In this document: positions 39,831-54,160 of the stretch, in pieces | Layout of the letters: every line of letters starts with the position of its first letter | How positions within the stretch are numbered: the stretch's first letter is position 1 | Assembly: GCA_003344405.1 (NCBI GenBank) | Contig: NOWV01000009.1 | Location: forward strand, 372,001-436,000 | Direction of reading: 5' to 3' | DNA: 64,000 bases | Source: Trichoplax sp. H2 | Lineage: Eukaryota; Placozoa; Uniplacotomia; Trichoplacea | The notes under the pieces: generated by a model | What the model was told of the DNA's origin: nothing | The model's input: the letters and a program-made list of their open reading frames with translations, nothing else | Database searches by the model: none | Translations under genes and position numbers: made by a program

Positions 39831-42413
39831 CGTCGATTTTAAGGAGGAACTATCGTTGTTAATGGATAGATTAGATATTTTGCTATAAATCTACAGTTAA
39901 AAAAAGGCAGAAATACAGGAAATAATTAAAATGCTAATTTAATAATCGATTTAACAGAGCTTACATTATGAAATAGTAATACGAAAAGCATACAGTAAAC
40001 ATCCATAGGATATAAATGAAATTAGAGAAGTATTCGCGTTGGTATGGTATGCATGATATAACGAAATTTTATTTTACTTTAACAAGGCATTACGTCTTTA
40101 TGGTAGTAAGATGTCGGTAATAAAGTAGAAATCAATCAATATAGCTACCGCTGTGGAAGTTAAATCAACATTACACTAATTTCTTCATTTTTAATTTGAT
40201 AAGGCAACAACGGTAAGCTAGTCATGCGAACGAAGAAATCAATAAAATTATCGTACCTTCTCGAAATAAACCAACTGTAAGTTACCGCTGATCAACCTAG
40301 GAAGTCATAAGAAAGTGTTAACCGTCTATATAAATAAAACATCTATCTACTATTCTTGTATTCTTACAACTAGTATCAACCCAATTTAAATAATTATTGC
40401 ATGCACAAGGTTTATAAAGTTTAATTCATGACGAAAGGCAATCAAAGATAACGTGCTTACTTGTAACACTCACACTTCAATTTTAATTCCTCATCAAACG
40501 AGACGCCATTGCTGCAACAGTGCGGATCCGATACCTTTGTAAATGAATAAATCTCAATTTGTAATCTGTCAGAGAATTGCAAGACAGACTAAATTAGAGA
40601 TAATTTCAAAGAATAAAATTTCAAAAGACACTATTAATCTCAACTTTTTATATACGGAAAATTATAGTTACTGATTACTCTCTATTACTGCCTGTAACAC
40701 ATTAGATCATGTTGCCACCAGGTGTCTACGTTTCATCAAATCACAAATAATAATGCTGTATTTGCTACTACGTGAAATGCCCTTGCTACCTTGATCGCTG
40801 CAACAATATATAAGAAATATATGTTATATAGACCATGTATGAATACGTCTGGTCATAGCATTCATAAGTACAAGGTCCTTTCGAAGAACAGCAGGTGTTC
40901 TTAAATATCGATCAATTACCTTCTTCCGTAGTAATTATCATATTATTATTCCCTTATTTTTAAACTTGTTTTTGAATTTGATCATTTTCTAGATATAACA
41001 TATTAATCTCACATATAAAATAGAACTTAGAATTGATATGGTATAAAAAGAAAAATTACATTAAGACTAGACATAATTAAATTTTAAATCTGAAAAAGTC
41101 AAAATATCTGTTGTGTTTAATCATTTACGTGTGATATTGGAATCTACTGTATAATAATAAAATATAGATAGAAAGCATTAATGTATTTGCGTCACAGAAT
41201 GAAAAAGCAATTGTAACGCCACCTGTATATTACATACTGTACTAGGCAATAAATAGTTTTTCTGTTATAAATCATTTAGATTAGGTTGATCTCTAATATA
41301 AATAATAGATTAAAATATTAATATGATATTATAGCATGTCAATAGCTTATGAACAAAGAGTTGGCCTTAAACTCCCTATAATTCTGCTCCAGACATAATC
41401 TAAGGTCATTCAAAAAGTAGATCAGAAGTGTTTAATTTACTATAGATAAAGCTATACGAAGTACTTTTGAACTTTCCAATTAGTAGCGTTTGTTATGGAA
41501 GGAATTACTTTTAAGCTTATAAAAAGCATAAGTAAAAATAAATTATCGGCTAATGTACCTAAAGTAATTACTTTATCAGCGTTATGGAAATATGCTGACG
41601 TTTCAGATAGACAATTTCTACGTTCTAAAATTAGATAATCATGCGCTATAATCAATTAAATAAAACATTTTATAGCGACTTTTATTAGACGAATTTTATA
41701 TAGTACGCTAGTTTTGAGATGATATCGCTGCGAAACGTATTATTTTAAAAAAAGACTACCAATAATTAAAAAAAATCGGAGACCATAGTGTTAAATTATC
41801 AGAATCGTGATGAAGGTTAGGTTATGGAAAGGATTTAAATAGAGCTGAAAATAATTCAGTTTGTTCTATCGTTACGCCTGTTTCCAATACGGCTTAGATC
41901 TATTACGTATCAGCAAGATTAACATAAATATTAATAAGCTAATACCGTTAAATTTTATTTTCAGAATTTGTCATATTTTATAATATTTCATTGGAATTCT
42001 AAAGGTTTGATCATTATTTTACGATAATCAGCGACTTTATTTAGAGGTAGACAATTATTATCAAAAAGCGAAACTGAATCTAAAATGTACCCTTTATCTA
42101 AATTTTTCATTATCTATTAAAGATATTGCTGTAAAATTAAGAATAATAATGGTTTTATTGATCACTGCTTTCTTACAGTAACTAAATATTACCTTAGCAA
42201 CAGCCAACTCTTCAATTCATGCTAATCCGGTAACATTTGAAATATGATAACCTTTACCCATGAAATATTAAATGCTAGCTATTTAATACTATCTTTTCAA
42301 TTGATTACCTAAAATGTCGGAAAATCAATCCTATTTCAAATAGAATGAAAGAAGCTATCTGATATTTTAATATGACTGTTACACTTTCTAGTTTATCGTA
42401 ACAATAATTTAAT

Positions 42414-42475
42414 AGTCCAGTAGGGCTTGAGTACTGAACAATCACGAGTCCAATAGAGCTTAAGTACCGAACTAA
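42414..42475. repeat. Diverged direct duplication, about 33 bp
   Basis: AGTCCAGTAGGGCTTGAGTA and AGTCCAATAGAGCTTAAGTA are adjacent direct copies followed by CTGAAC / CCGAAC. Confidence 0.6.
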
Positions 42476-43520
42476 CTTTATTATGCGTTAGGAGCCGTTA
42501 TATATGAGAGACAATTACCAGTAATGTGCAATAACGGACATACCATGAATGTTAACGACAATCTTATCTTATTCATAATAAGATAACAACTTATTTTCTT
42601 AGATATGCTATCTAGGACTTAATCGTCATCATTACAGAACAACTGCAGAAATATACTGAATAAACAGGCTTATTCAATATGATAGATCTTATCGATACTA
42701 TGTCTACAACAACTGTATTATTTCGTAACAATGACATAATATTACGCTAGCACGATACAATTCAATAAAATTTTGCAACCAACGTACAATTAATTAGAGT
42801 TATTAATTTGCCTGCTATTAATTATTTCAAAGAGTATAGGCGTATTGTGAAATTTTTGACAATTTCGGCATTGTTCAAAGATATAAGGGATCCGTTTTTA
42901 TTTTAAGCTATGTGTGTTCTTATTTCTATATTATGTGACAGTATCAATTTACACATTTTACTATGAGAAAAAATACATAAAAATTTAAACAGATGTCCTT
43001 AAAATATTATGCAGTATAAAAGTAATGGATGCAATACTGAGACTATTACGTAGAGCAACAATAAAGGCAAAGTATAGACGATTTTAAATTAGTTAATTGG
43101 TTATGATATATTGACTTATTTGATTTCTTGCACTTAGCAACGGCAAAGAAACAAGAACCTCAAATATCGACAAAATGACCAAGAACAAATTATATACAAA
43201 TCAAAAATCATTTCATTGAAAACACACTCTCATGGTTTCTTCACTACCACCCAGCTTATTCGCACTACAAATATTTGAAATCTTATGGGTGTTGTTATGT
43301 GATAATGATTTCTATTCACATATATTTGCATATTGTTATCGATATTTCATGTCGGAAAGGCCATCATCTAATACATTTAAAACGGCCAAAGTATACACGT
43401 GTGAGGTTGATAGATCAAGAATCTTCAAAACTTTAGAAAATTAAGATTTATTGAACAAAACCTCGTTTACGAAGATGCAACGTAATCGATTAGCTGAGGA
43501 CCTGTAACAAGAAAGAATAT

Positions 43521-43540
43521 TATTATTATTATTATTATTA
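43521..43540 (+). repeat. ATT/TTA trinucleotide microsatellite
   Basis: About six and a half uninterrupted ATT units. Confidence 0.8.
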
Positions 43541-46500
43541 AAGAATATTAGTATTATTTACTATGCTAAACTACTCGCTTATATACTTTTCCGCGCTTAC
43601 AGTCTTAGCACCTTACTTACTACACACTTCAGTATTAGCATCTCAAATACAGGGTAGTTTACACCTTTCATGTGAAGCTCTAGTGTGAGCACTGTAGCGC
43701 TCCTCTTTAAAAGGATTGCAGTTACTAAGCTAGCTATATTTAATAATTAAGCCTCTAACGAGAATATCTATCACATATTGAACACAATAACTATGGTAGA
43801 CATTACTAAATATATCATCAACTTAGAATACAATATTACCACTATCTTACAACACGATATCAATCAGTATAGGATATTTGATCAAAATCTAACGAACGGA
43901 AATAAAGCAATTTTGCAAACTAGTTCTCACATAATTTTTACATATAGTATAAAGATACGTCATAAAATGAAATATAAAGAACGAAGAATAGAATCCAAAT
44001 TGTACGTAATTTATAAAATATTTGATTAAATACTACTATCCAAGATTGAACCTTAAGTAGCAATATTTAATTTTGAAATTTCGCTACTACTTAAAATTTA
44101 TTTGTACAATGTAATACTGTAATACTGTAGAATACTATGTTACCATTTGTCTCTGTGCTATATCTTGTAAACACTCTCATTCTAGTTTTACTGAAAAGTT
44201 AAATTTAAAAGTTCGCGCTAAACTAGCAATAAGGTTGCCAAACTCTTAACGGAATACTAGTAGAAAACTAAGTGTATATACCATAACATATAGTAACGAC
44301 ATTATCATTTCTTTGGTGTACACTTTCTAAACTATTTTAACTCAGATACTCAATACCTTTGCAAATATAACTATCTCATCTTTATCTAATCGTAAATGGC
44401 GTAATTACCTAATTTATCAATACTACTGTATATTAATTAATATTTATTGCAACTACAAGATAGAAATGTTAAAGGACGTAACTATCTCATTTTTCAAGCT
44501 ACTCGTGTACAGTATTATACCTTTATCAGAATTATCTACAGTATATCATATCAATCTAAAATAATTCTAGTAAGGTTGGGATCACCTTCATGGCTAATGC
44601 ATCGGTATCTCATTAAACGAATCAAGACTTTGTAAATTTTGAGTTCTATTTTGTACTGTAAGATCACTTGTTAACTGCTGATGATAGCAATTACTGTATT
44701 AATTCTATAATTGATTAGCTGAAATCTTTTTCCATTTAGGATGTTTCATATAACATATTTAACAGTATATTATAGCATAGCAAGTCACTTTACTCAATGC
44801 CCCTATAACGTTAGCAAGATTAAATGACTTAAATAGCTATTAAGGTTAGTATAAGAGATCCTATAATGGTAGAGATATCTTCTCTGTCTTGATGATAATA
44901 ATAACGTTATCGAGTAAAAGTACATAAATAAGATAATCAGTTTTTATCTATACTGCATATGGAAAAGTAGATGGTTGTTAGTAATATGCAGCATGTTGGA
45001 GTCAGAAGCCGCTACTGTACTAGTTAAGAAGTTATAGTTGCTTGTAAGATAGTAGAGGATGTTTCCGTCAGTTGTATATAAAGCAAGCTCTTTCTGTAAT
45101 TATTAGTTCTTTTCCTCCATTAACATTAGACTCCTAATAAATTATAATGAAAGCTATTACTATCCGCTGACGTTTACTTTAGATTTGAATTTTAATACAT
45201 TTGGTCCCAATAATACTGTATAAGAGTATGCGTTTCGTGGTATATTCATGCAATGTAAAACTTGGATTTCAGATTTAATCTAAGATATAGTAAAGCATGG
45301 TTGATGCTTTACAGTAATATTCTATTCCAATAACTTAACAAGGACTACAAATAGTAACGGAAATCTGGTATTAGAAGAGTAATATAATTCACTCATATTC
45401 TTTATGGCGTATTAGAGTATTTAAATATGTGATTAATTTCATTCAGAAGTCTTGTTTCTACCTATTTCCAAAGATTATCTATCTAATGGCTATGAGACTG
45501 CAATTTTATAGTAATACTAAACCAGCTTGATTAGTTAATATTAGTAATGTCACATCTAATCAGTATATTTAGGAAATTTCTGTTTAAACAACTAATTGGA
45601 GAGCTCTAGCGGAGTATGTATTAGATAGGGTAAGACAGAGTTAATACCGAATGAATCATCAGACCACCGTGTCAAATTTGTCTAGCACCAGAAGAACAGA
45701 AAATGTGATGATGTTTCACACATGATCACTAAGTATTGTTGTACTATTGATAATAATATACTTTCTCGTTAAAAAAATTAGTAAGAACAGTAATTTCTAA
45801 CATTATTATAGAGATTATACTAATTTTATTTTCTAAATGGGTAACTTTAGCTATTTTTACAGCTTACAAGTATATTATCGTTTTCGTTTGATTCAATACA
45901 ACACTAATAATGATGAAAGCTGATATGCTCCTTTACGATGAAAATGTTTACAGTATTAAGTTGCCAAACCGATGGCAGACTTATTTTACTATATTTTATT
46001 ATAGTTTTCACTATATTTTATTTCTGTATTTATTCTACTATGCGCTATAAAACCTCCTGATTCTTCAGTTTATAAAAGTAGCTCAAGGTCTTACTAGGAT
46101 ATTTACCTGATAGCTTATATTTATCTGAAAGTATTATAACTAGCATGCCTACCGTTATAACGTAAAAATGATATTTCGAAATTTGATAGACGATGTTATT
46201 TTTCAAATATAACAATTATATAAAATGCTATCATAGGCTAAATATAATCACTATCGGCTGCCATTTAAATAAATCGAAATTTCAATAAAAGGAAATAGAG
46301 ACTGTTAAACCACATCATGAAAATGAATTATCGGTATTTACTCAGTAATAAATCTTTAGGCAGGATAAATATCTAATTTCGATAAAGTCTGCGCCTATTT
46401 CAAGCAATATTTTCTATAAACAGAATATTATGTTATTGACTGGTGGAAACTTTACGATTATACACTCTACTTCGATATAATGGTAGTACGAATATGCTGT

Positions 46501-49500
46501 AATGGCACTAAAAATTGACACTATAGTAAACACAGGATTTTGGACGATATTGATTTTGAATTCGCATATCAACTGCTATTAATAACATATATAGCTATCT
46601 ATTTCATTCGCTAACTGGTTTCGTTGATAATCAGAAATCTAAATGAGACTGCATCACAAAGGCTATTAGTAAGCTTCGACTCTAGACTGATAGCCCGATG
46701 ATTGATTACATAACTGAAAAAATAAATTATCAACCTTATTCAAAATTACTGCGAATAAATGTACCAAATGGCAACTAATCGATCATGCTGTTATCTCTTA
46801 TTTTTTTTAATTCGAGTATATAACAGTTATGGTACTGCGTTACCAGTTAGTAAAGTAGTCTAGATAAGGTCATGTGTTACGTTCAATTTTGCTAGGCTTG
46901 TAGTTAATTCTTTAGTGGTAGAATTGTGATATAAAACATAAACTGCTACGAGTTAATTTACTGTAGGTTGAAAAGCGTACTAGGCTCTAGTAATATAATC
47001 GAACCGTATATGAACTGAGGATGAGTATTTCAACACTCTAAGTTTTAGTTAATGCTAGAATTTACTGTAGAAATCTATTGAAGCGCGTATGGTTATAAAA
47101 TAAAAGTAGAAATTACTTAAGAAGCGTTCAGGAGTCTTAATGTAAAGAAAAGTGTAGTAATTATTCAGTTGTCTGTGAAGTGCAGCCGAAAATCGAGTTC
47201 TCATATATCGCTCGCATAGAGACTGGAAAAACTGGGGAAGTAGCCCGAGTTATTGTACCTACGCTATAGTTATTTACAAAATCTTTGCTACAAGAGAGGG
47301 TTATGACAATGAGTCAATGACTCGATAATATTGTAGATAATGAAATATTTAAAATTATTTAAAATGACGCAATTGACCAAAATCTGACTTTAAGAAATCT
47401 CACTCTGTAAGTATGCGATCAGTCAAGGTCATTGACCTGATGTGACTGTAAAATATATAGTTGAGGCCAGAATAGTACTGTAATTAAAGAATAATAGTAA
47501 AATTCGTCAGCTAAAAATATTAATAAGTCTTATCTTTTTTATGAACTGTGTACTATGTAATTGCTATAAGAATTTAACCAAATCTGAATAGTCTTACTAA
47601 GCATCTGTACTGAATAATTTGCGCTAGATCAGGATAGGACTTCAGATCTTCAGGTCTACAAGATTTCAATATATGTGCCAGTGTTTTAGACACATAGTTG
47701 CATACCTGGGGTAATTATTTATATTTAATGCACAGCTAGGTGTGCGAGTTGGACTAGTTGATTAATAAATTATGAGATTTATGCTCTCCGATACTGACAG
47801 TATTATAACAATCGATAATGACACACTAACGCTTATCTAATGATCTAGTACCAAACTAGTAAAACGTTGTCTCATGAGGTCATAAGGATAATTACGGTCG
47901 CATTCATAAACGTTTTATCTACGGTAACAGTAATGCATATCATAGAGCAATTACATTCCAGATGATGACTTATAATTTGTATCGGTCCATCAATTTGAAA
48001 GATATCGCCGATTACCCATCTTAATACAAAAATCCTTGCTCTTTAATAATATAGTTTATTGGAAATGATCAGATTTTAATTTTACAGGATTGTTCTAATT
48101 ATTTAATAACAAGCTAATATTTCTCTGAACGAAATCAACATACTAACATACACGAAATACCTGACTGAGCCTCCACATTTCTAGATGTTTACCTGGTATT
48201 AAATCAGGAGAATCTACTAATTGGGGAAGATCTAATTGACAATTTTGCTCATAAACTCTTTATCGCGTCCAATTCATACTATGGAGCGATGGAGTCAAAA
48301 TTGTGATGTCGCGTCACTGTAGTAATTCAATATTATATTAAGTATTACATTATTAATGATCAAAAGACAAGCCAACTAAAACAAAAATGATCGAATTAAG
48401 TGTGGTACAATAATTTAATACCATAAAATTTGTTAGATATGATCCAATGAAAATAATTTACTTGTTCGATACAATATTCTACGATGATGGATTAGTGTAA
48501 CTACAGTAGTATTTAGATCTAGCATGTTACCAGTATCATCTACTTACATCAACAATCACCACTGCGAAGTATTTAATATATTAAAAATGAAAAATCTGGG
48601 GAAATAATTGATTTTAAATCGGATAATTTATACATAATGAGAGATTAAGAGATAATAAGCGAAAAACTGCAATAGACGCAAAAACGAAAATTTAGTCCAC
48701 TTTTAAGTACAATACATGATTTCGGCGCTATAAATACTCAGCTACTACGCATAATAACTAGGATCGACGACATAGTTGTATATAAGGGCGGATATAGAGG
48801 ATATGATGTTTATACATTGTTATAAGGTAAGAAATTATTAAAAGTTATTCCTTAATCATTACATGTAGATTAAGAGCTTTCAACATAGAAGAATTAATGT
48901 GCAAATTAAATTCCTTTATAGTCGATGAAATCTAGTTGTTTAATATCCGTATACGTTATAAGGAATAATACTTTTCAATTATCAACTACTAAAATCGGAT
49001 ACTAACAGGGTGATAGGATGACATATCATTATTCGTAAATTTTACTCCGGATTTTTTCACCCTTATTTGAAACTGTAAGACACTAACAAAATCAAATTTA
49101 CGTTGGATACATCTAATCGAAGAGTAGATGTGTAAAGATATATAATTTTAAATAGTTCATAATGACTATGAAGCTATATTAGTTACCAATAAAGTTAGCA
49201 ATTTTAGTAATCATAACATGTAATTTTATATTTTGTCATTTGGTCTATATTTGTAATCAAAAGTTGTAGCTAACGAGTAATAATTAATAATTGATAGACG
49301 GAACGAAAAAATGCGGTTGTTATCATTATTGGTAGCGTAATAGCAACAGCATTTACAAATACCTTTGATGTAGAATCAACTGCCATAAACAATACATGAA
49401 ATGTTCGAATTATAGTAATAAAAATTTTTAATCCATTTGTATTGTAAACGTAATATTGTTAGCTTGATATCTTAATATAATTAATGAAGGATTAACATGC

Positions 49501-49655
49501 TATCCTAATAGTGTTACTGGTTAAAAGTTGATGAATATTTTAAAAATTTGTTATGCTAGCTGCTGCAAATTATATCTCTTTGAAATTATTTTAATTGATT
49601 CATGAAGAATTCTTACACAGGTAGCAATTATTTCGAAGAAAATTATTCGTATCTT

Positions 49656-50678
49656 TTACACCCAACGAACTTTACCATGTGAAGCATAACGAGAGTTCGT
49701 CACACTTCCTGAAGGAAGAGGCTGGATACGATCAGCTCTTCGATAACCAATACACTTTAAGAACCCTTTTCTTGTATCATAATGGAAGTAACCATACAAG
49801 ACTGGATTAACCATTGGATAGCAGAAGGCAATATAGCGAAGTGTTACAAATGTCGTAAATAACTCTTTTCGTGGTTGTAAAAACATGGAGAAGAAAAAAG
49901 AGACGTACGGTAACCATGTAACAACAAATACTCCAACGATAATTGATAGATAACGTGCAGCTTTAATATTCATAACAATTGATTGTTTATTTTTACCAGC
50001 ATCCTGATCTAAATCGAGCTTTAGTTGTTTATTAGCAACGATAAAGATATTACCATAAGCCAATACCATACATGCTATAGGGATAAAAAACAAGATTGAA
50101 AATACAGCAATTAAATAGTTCTTTTCAGAAGTCAAATCTTGCCTATTAAGAACATGACATGTCTTATAATTAAGTTGTCGAAATGTCATTTGGGGTAATA
50201 AAGCAACAATTAAAGGCAATATCCAAACAGTGACGATAGCGATCGATATACTTAATGTCGAAGCCCATCTTATATACTCAAATGGATAAATAATTGCAAT
50301 ATATTTATCTATACTAATCAGACATAAATGTAAATTGATTATAATTGTTAAAAAGATACCAATTTGGGGTGACAGCGAGCAAAATAACCAATCCGTACGT
50401 ATAAAATTAATTAAGCTCCAGCGTGGTAAGAGATAGAAAGCACCCCACAGTATACCGACAGCCGACATACTTGCCATAAAGCTATTGGTTGCTTTTTTAA
50501 GATCATTGGTAAAGAAGATTAAGCCCAATAATATCGAATTAGTAATGATTGTCGGAATGGCAATCACCATCCATACTATTTGCTCCGAACCAAATAAAGG
50601 CGGAGTTGAAATTGTTGAATTATCAAATACAGTTGTTACCAGTGTGCTAGTAATTTTATCATAAGAAGAATTATCCAT
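49656..50678 (-). CDS. Class A (rhodopsin-like) G protein-coupled receptor, intronless
   Basis: A 340-residue seven-helix receptor. Glycosylation sites NSS (3-5) and NST (20-22) lie in the N-terminus. Cys100 and Cys174 form the expected disulfide pair; DKY at 124-126 replaces DRY; TM6 has FVVTWLP with Trp255 and Pro257; TM7 ends NPVLY at 291-295; Cys309 is a likely palmitoylation site. TM7 lacks the opsin lysine. The TM2 aspartate is Gly75. It shares many positions with the receptor at 38796-39830, same strand, indicating an old duplication followed by strong divergence, especially in loop 3 and the tail. Ligand unknown; a peptide or small-molecule receptor are both possible. Codon use is ordinary and the frame is intact. 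Confidence 0.93.
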   Translation of the reverse strand: MDNSSYDKITSTLVTTVFDNSTISTPPLFGSEQIVWMVIAIPTIITNSILLGLIFFTNDLKKATNSFMASMSAVGILWGAFYLLPRWSLINFIRTDWLFCSLSPQIGIFLTIIINLHLCLISIDKYIAIIYPFEYIRWASTLSISIAIVTVWILPLIVALLPQMTFRQLNYKTCHVLNRQDLTSEKNYLIAVFSILFFIPIACMVLAYGNIFIVANKQLKLDLDQDAGKNKQSIVMNIKAARYLSIIVGVFVVTWLPYVSFFFSMFLQPRKELFTTFVTLRYIAFCYPMVNPVLYGYFHYDTRKGFLKCIGYRRADRIQPLPSGSVTNSRYASHGKVRWV

Positions 50679-53600
50679 TTTTATTCAGAAGATGGAGAAA
50701 ACTTTAAATATATGTCAGTAAAAATTAGACAGAGGAGCTATAAATGCTATGATGAAGCTGCAATTTATCATACAGATGATAAAATTAGATGTAAAATATT
50801 GGATAATGCCAATAACAGTGGTTTCAATGGTTTTATCAGTTTTAGAATCTGGTCAAATTGAGAATTGTTGGATTGTATTGATGGTTGATTGATTAGTTGC
50901 CCTAGTAGAAAAAAAATTTATATATATAGTTTAATTCAGTGTAAACAAAGCTCTTCACAATAACTTTGTATAATAATAGTTTTACTGTCTTCTATACTAT
51001 CTATTACGTCACGATGTAGGACATGTAAGTGGATTCATTTCGCTTAAACTGATTTTTCTAAAAGGAAATGATATCGCTACCACTTATTAATCATTAATTA
51101 GATCAATAAGTAACAATGGATAGGGAAGCTTCTCATAATAAAATGGAATGATCACAATTTTTCATTTGTGGTATATGAACATGTAATTTCAATATCAACT
51201 ATAGATTAGTTTTTGTTTCACTTTTAGTATTTTAATTAATACTTTCGAGAACAAATCAAATCCTAACGGGTAAAACCTCGATAGTTGTTTGTTCTGAAGA
51301 TGCATCGAGGGAATGCATACACAATCTCACAGTTAAAATTTAAGCTAACAATTTGATTAATTTTAATTATTTTTATTAATAATAATTTTATTTTCTGGCA
51401 TGAAATAAAATTGTAATAATTGATGTACAGCCAACCGTGAACACATATTAACCGGATAATAATAGTAATTATACTTAATTCACACATAAGTCTTTTTAAA
51501 TAGAAGATAAATATCGCCAGTGCTATATGTTATAAGAATGCCCCCTAGTTATATTTCACGTGAGTCAATTATAGCTGTCCTTTTTCTCATTTTTCTCTCT
51601 GTTAAAACTAATAAAAGTTGGCGCAAATATTCATTTTACATTATGAATTGATGATAACTGCATTTAAAACAATAATAAAAATAAGAAAATATATTAGTAT
51701 ATGCTCATATATAGAACAGCGGTATTTTAATTAGACTATCTAGTAGGTTTAATAAATCTGAATTAAAGTAATCTACTGGTATTTTTTTTGCCTATACTTA
51801 TGATATGTTTCAGGAAAATTTAAAATATTGACTCTAAAATAAAGTACCTTATATGCAGGCATGATTTGTTAGTATAAAGGTACCGGTACCGTATAAAATG
51901 TTCTCTGTACATTTCCTGTCGTTCCTGCCTTTCCTGTTTCATGTTTACTTTACTATTTTTACAGCTAAAATAAAGTTATGAAGGTGCCCTTTCATATTTT
52001 TGAATAAATCAAAGCAGTTGTGAAGGATTAATTTTTTATATCCTTATCATGTAGTAAATTCAAATTTATGCTGTTTTATCTAAGATCTTATTAAGTTATA
52101 ATCATACTATACAGTATAACATATGATCTGTCATGATGTTATGATCGCCAAAATAAAATTGACAACTAGTAAGTTTTATATTTGTGACTTTTTAATTTAC
52201 TTTATTAGGCAGGTATCGATTAAAATCCTTTTTATAATTTCAACGTTTTACAAATTAATAAGTATAATTTCTAGCAAAATTTTTAAAAAGTGTGTCTAGC
52301 TGTTAAATGATTTAAAAATAGCTACCGTTTATGAATCTGCCTACAGGTAAATCGATATAACCGTGTCAGACTGTATTCGCACAATGAAAATAAAATTAAA
52401 TGCTTAAATGGCTTGCATTGCTGATAAAATAAATATTATTGCTTATCGTTATCGACGTGAATAAAAATTCGTTATTCTCGACAGCATCTGGTTATTGATT
52501 GTATTAATTATAACAATAGATGAGAATTGGCTTCGCCGTAATTATTCTCCAATAACTATGGAACAGTAAGGAGATCGGTTTGCAAATATGCAACTCTACA
52601 ATTACCTATTGAAATAAATGCAGAGTGACTATTGTTGATTATTAAATAATACATGTCATCTTAGTCTGCCACCTTCCTATAGAAAAGGCTTCATTAAACC
52701 TGATTAATGTTAATTATTGATCTAACTATAATAACAATATAGAATAAACTTTATCTTAATTACATTACCGCGTGATGAATGCCTATGAAATCACATCATA
52801 ACTCGAGTAAAATCAGCTTGATGAGTATATCGATTACTAGCTTGAGAAAATAATAGTAGGATATAAAACTAGTTAGCTGTATCTACACGACTCAAGACAA
52901 AAACATTCCTTTTATTACTACGATGAAGCAAAAATAATCTGCTCGAGTAAGTTTCAATTTTATGAAGGTATGGTTTTAATGGTAATAAAAAAATATGATC
53001 TTATCACGAATCTTCATAATTTAAAAGCACAATTTTTCTTGAATGGATGACTTAGGCTCATGAAATCATAACAGCTACACGTAATTATTGTTTCTTAAAT
53101 ATTTCTTCAATCTTATTTTCCTCTAACAATGATTTCAAACGGAATAACCACATCTTTATACCGATGAATATCGTCTTAAAAGCAACTATGCATTGATGCC
53201 TTTTATTTTTGTTGATGAACGGATACTAATATCTAATTCTTAAAATATTATCATAACAGTATCTATGGAAACAAAATATACAAGGCGTTATATTCTTTGG
53301 GATACTGCTTAATGAAAGGAAAACTATTATAAAATAAATAGCTAAAAGGAATTACTAAGAAATTTTTACAGGATAACTATTTTCGTATTTTAAAATCATA
53401 ATCTTAGCAGAAATAACAAAACCTACATTCATCTTTTAGATATATCTGTGTAACATTGTAAGTGGCCGATAACAATTTCAATTTACTATGAACAAATAGA
53501 TTTGAATCTCACGATCTATAGCAATAGCAAGGCAGTTTTTACTTACGTACTATTTGATATTGCAATTAATATAGTAGAAATGACGAGTTTAATTACACTA

Positions 53601-53769
53601 ACATGTTAGTCTACTATTTTCAAGTAATAGTGCATGTGTAATAATCTCTTATAATATTTAAGTTTTAAAGAAAATGTTGACTATATACAGTACTGCGTAT
53701 CGATAATAAGACTAGAAAATAATAAAAATAGGAGTGGTGCCCCAAGTAAATTTTTCACTTTGGAATTAT

Positions 53770-53790
53770 ATCACCAATTACATTGGTGAT
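53770..53790. repeat. Perfect 9-bp hairpin
   Basis: ATCACCAAT and ATTGGTGAT are exact complements around a 3-base loop. Confidence 0.75.
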
Positions 53791-54091
53791 TGAGTAATAA
53801 AACCAAAATCTGCCATAACATTCTATAGGTTTGTTAAACTAAATTCAGGGAAAAAGAAAGTAATGATAATAAAATTTATAATTTATAAAATTGTTCTAAC
53901 ATTCTACTAAATCAGTGACCTATATTATACTAACTTTCATTAACTTTCTTAAACCACAATTTTAACTCTCGATAGCTCTAGTCTTAACTCTTAATTTCAA
54001 TTATTTACAACATCTAAATGTACATGTTAACATAATTCTATTCCCATGAAATAGTGTGCTAATTATTGATGGAAATAGATATCTGACTATC

Positions 54092-54160
54092 GGAAGCAGT
54101 AAGAAAATGGTAGCTCTTTGTAGTAAAAAATGGATTAGCCACAAAGAGTGAACTGCTTCC
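54092..54160. repeat. Imperfect long hairpin
   Basis: Outer arms GGAAGCAGT (54092-54100) and ACTGCTTCC (54152-54160) and inner arms CTCTTTGT (54114-54121) and ACAAAGAG (54141-54148) pair exactly, with an asymmetric bulge and a 19-base loop. Confidence 0.7.

Larger units (their letters stand above)
39831..49655. other. Gene-poor region between the two GPCR genes
   Basis: About 9.8 kb, AT-rich, with frequent stops on both strands. I found no exon chain, RNA gene or transposon coding region. A TTA trinucleotide run lies at 43521-43540 and a diverged ~33-bp direct duplication at 42414-42475. Short open frames (for example 43232-43444, 43778-44029, 41655-41452 minus) show no family resemblance. 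Confidence 0.55.

Noticed and set aside
38796-50678. The two receptors as opsins
   Set aside because: The TM7 position of the retinal-binding lysine is phenylalanine in both.
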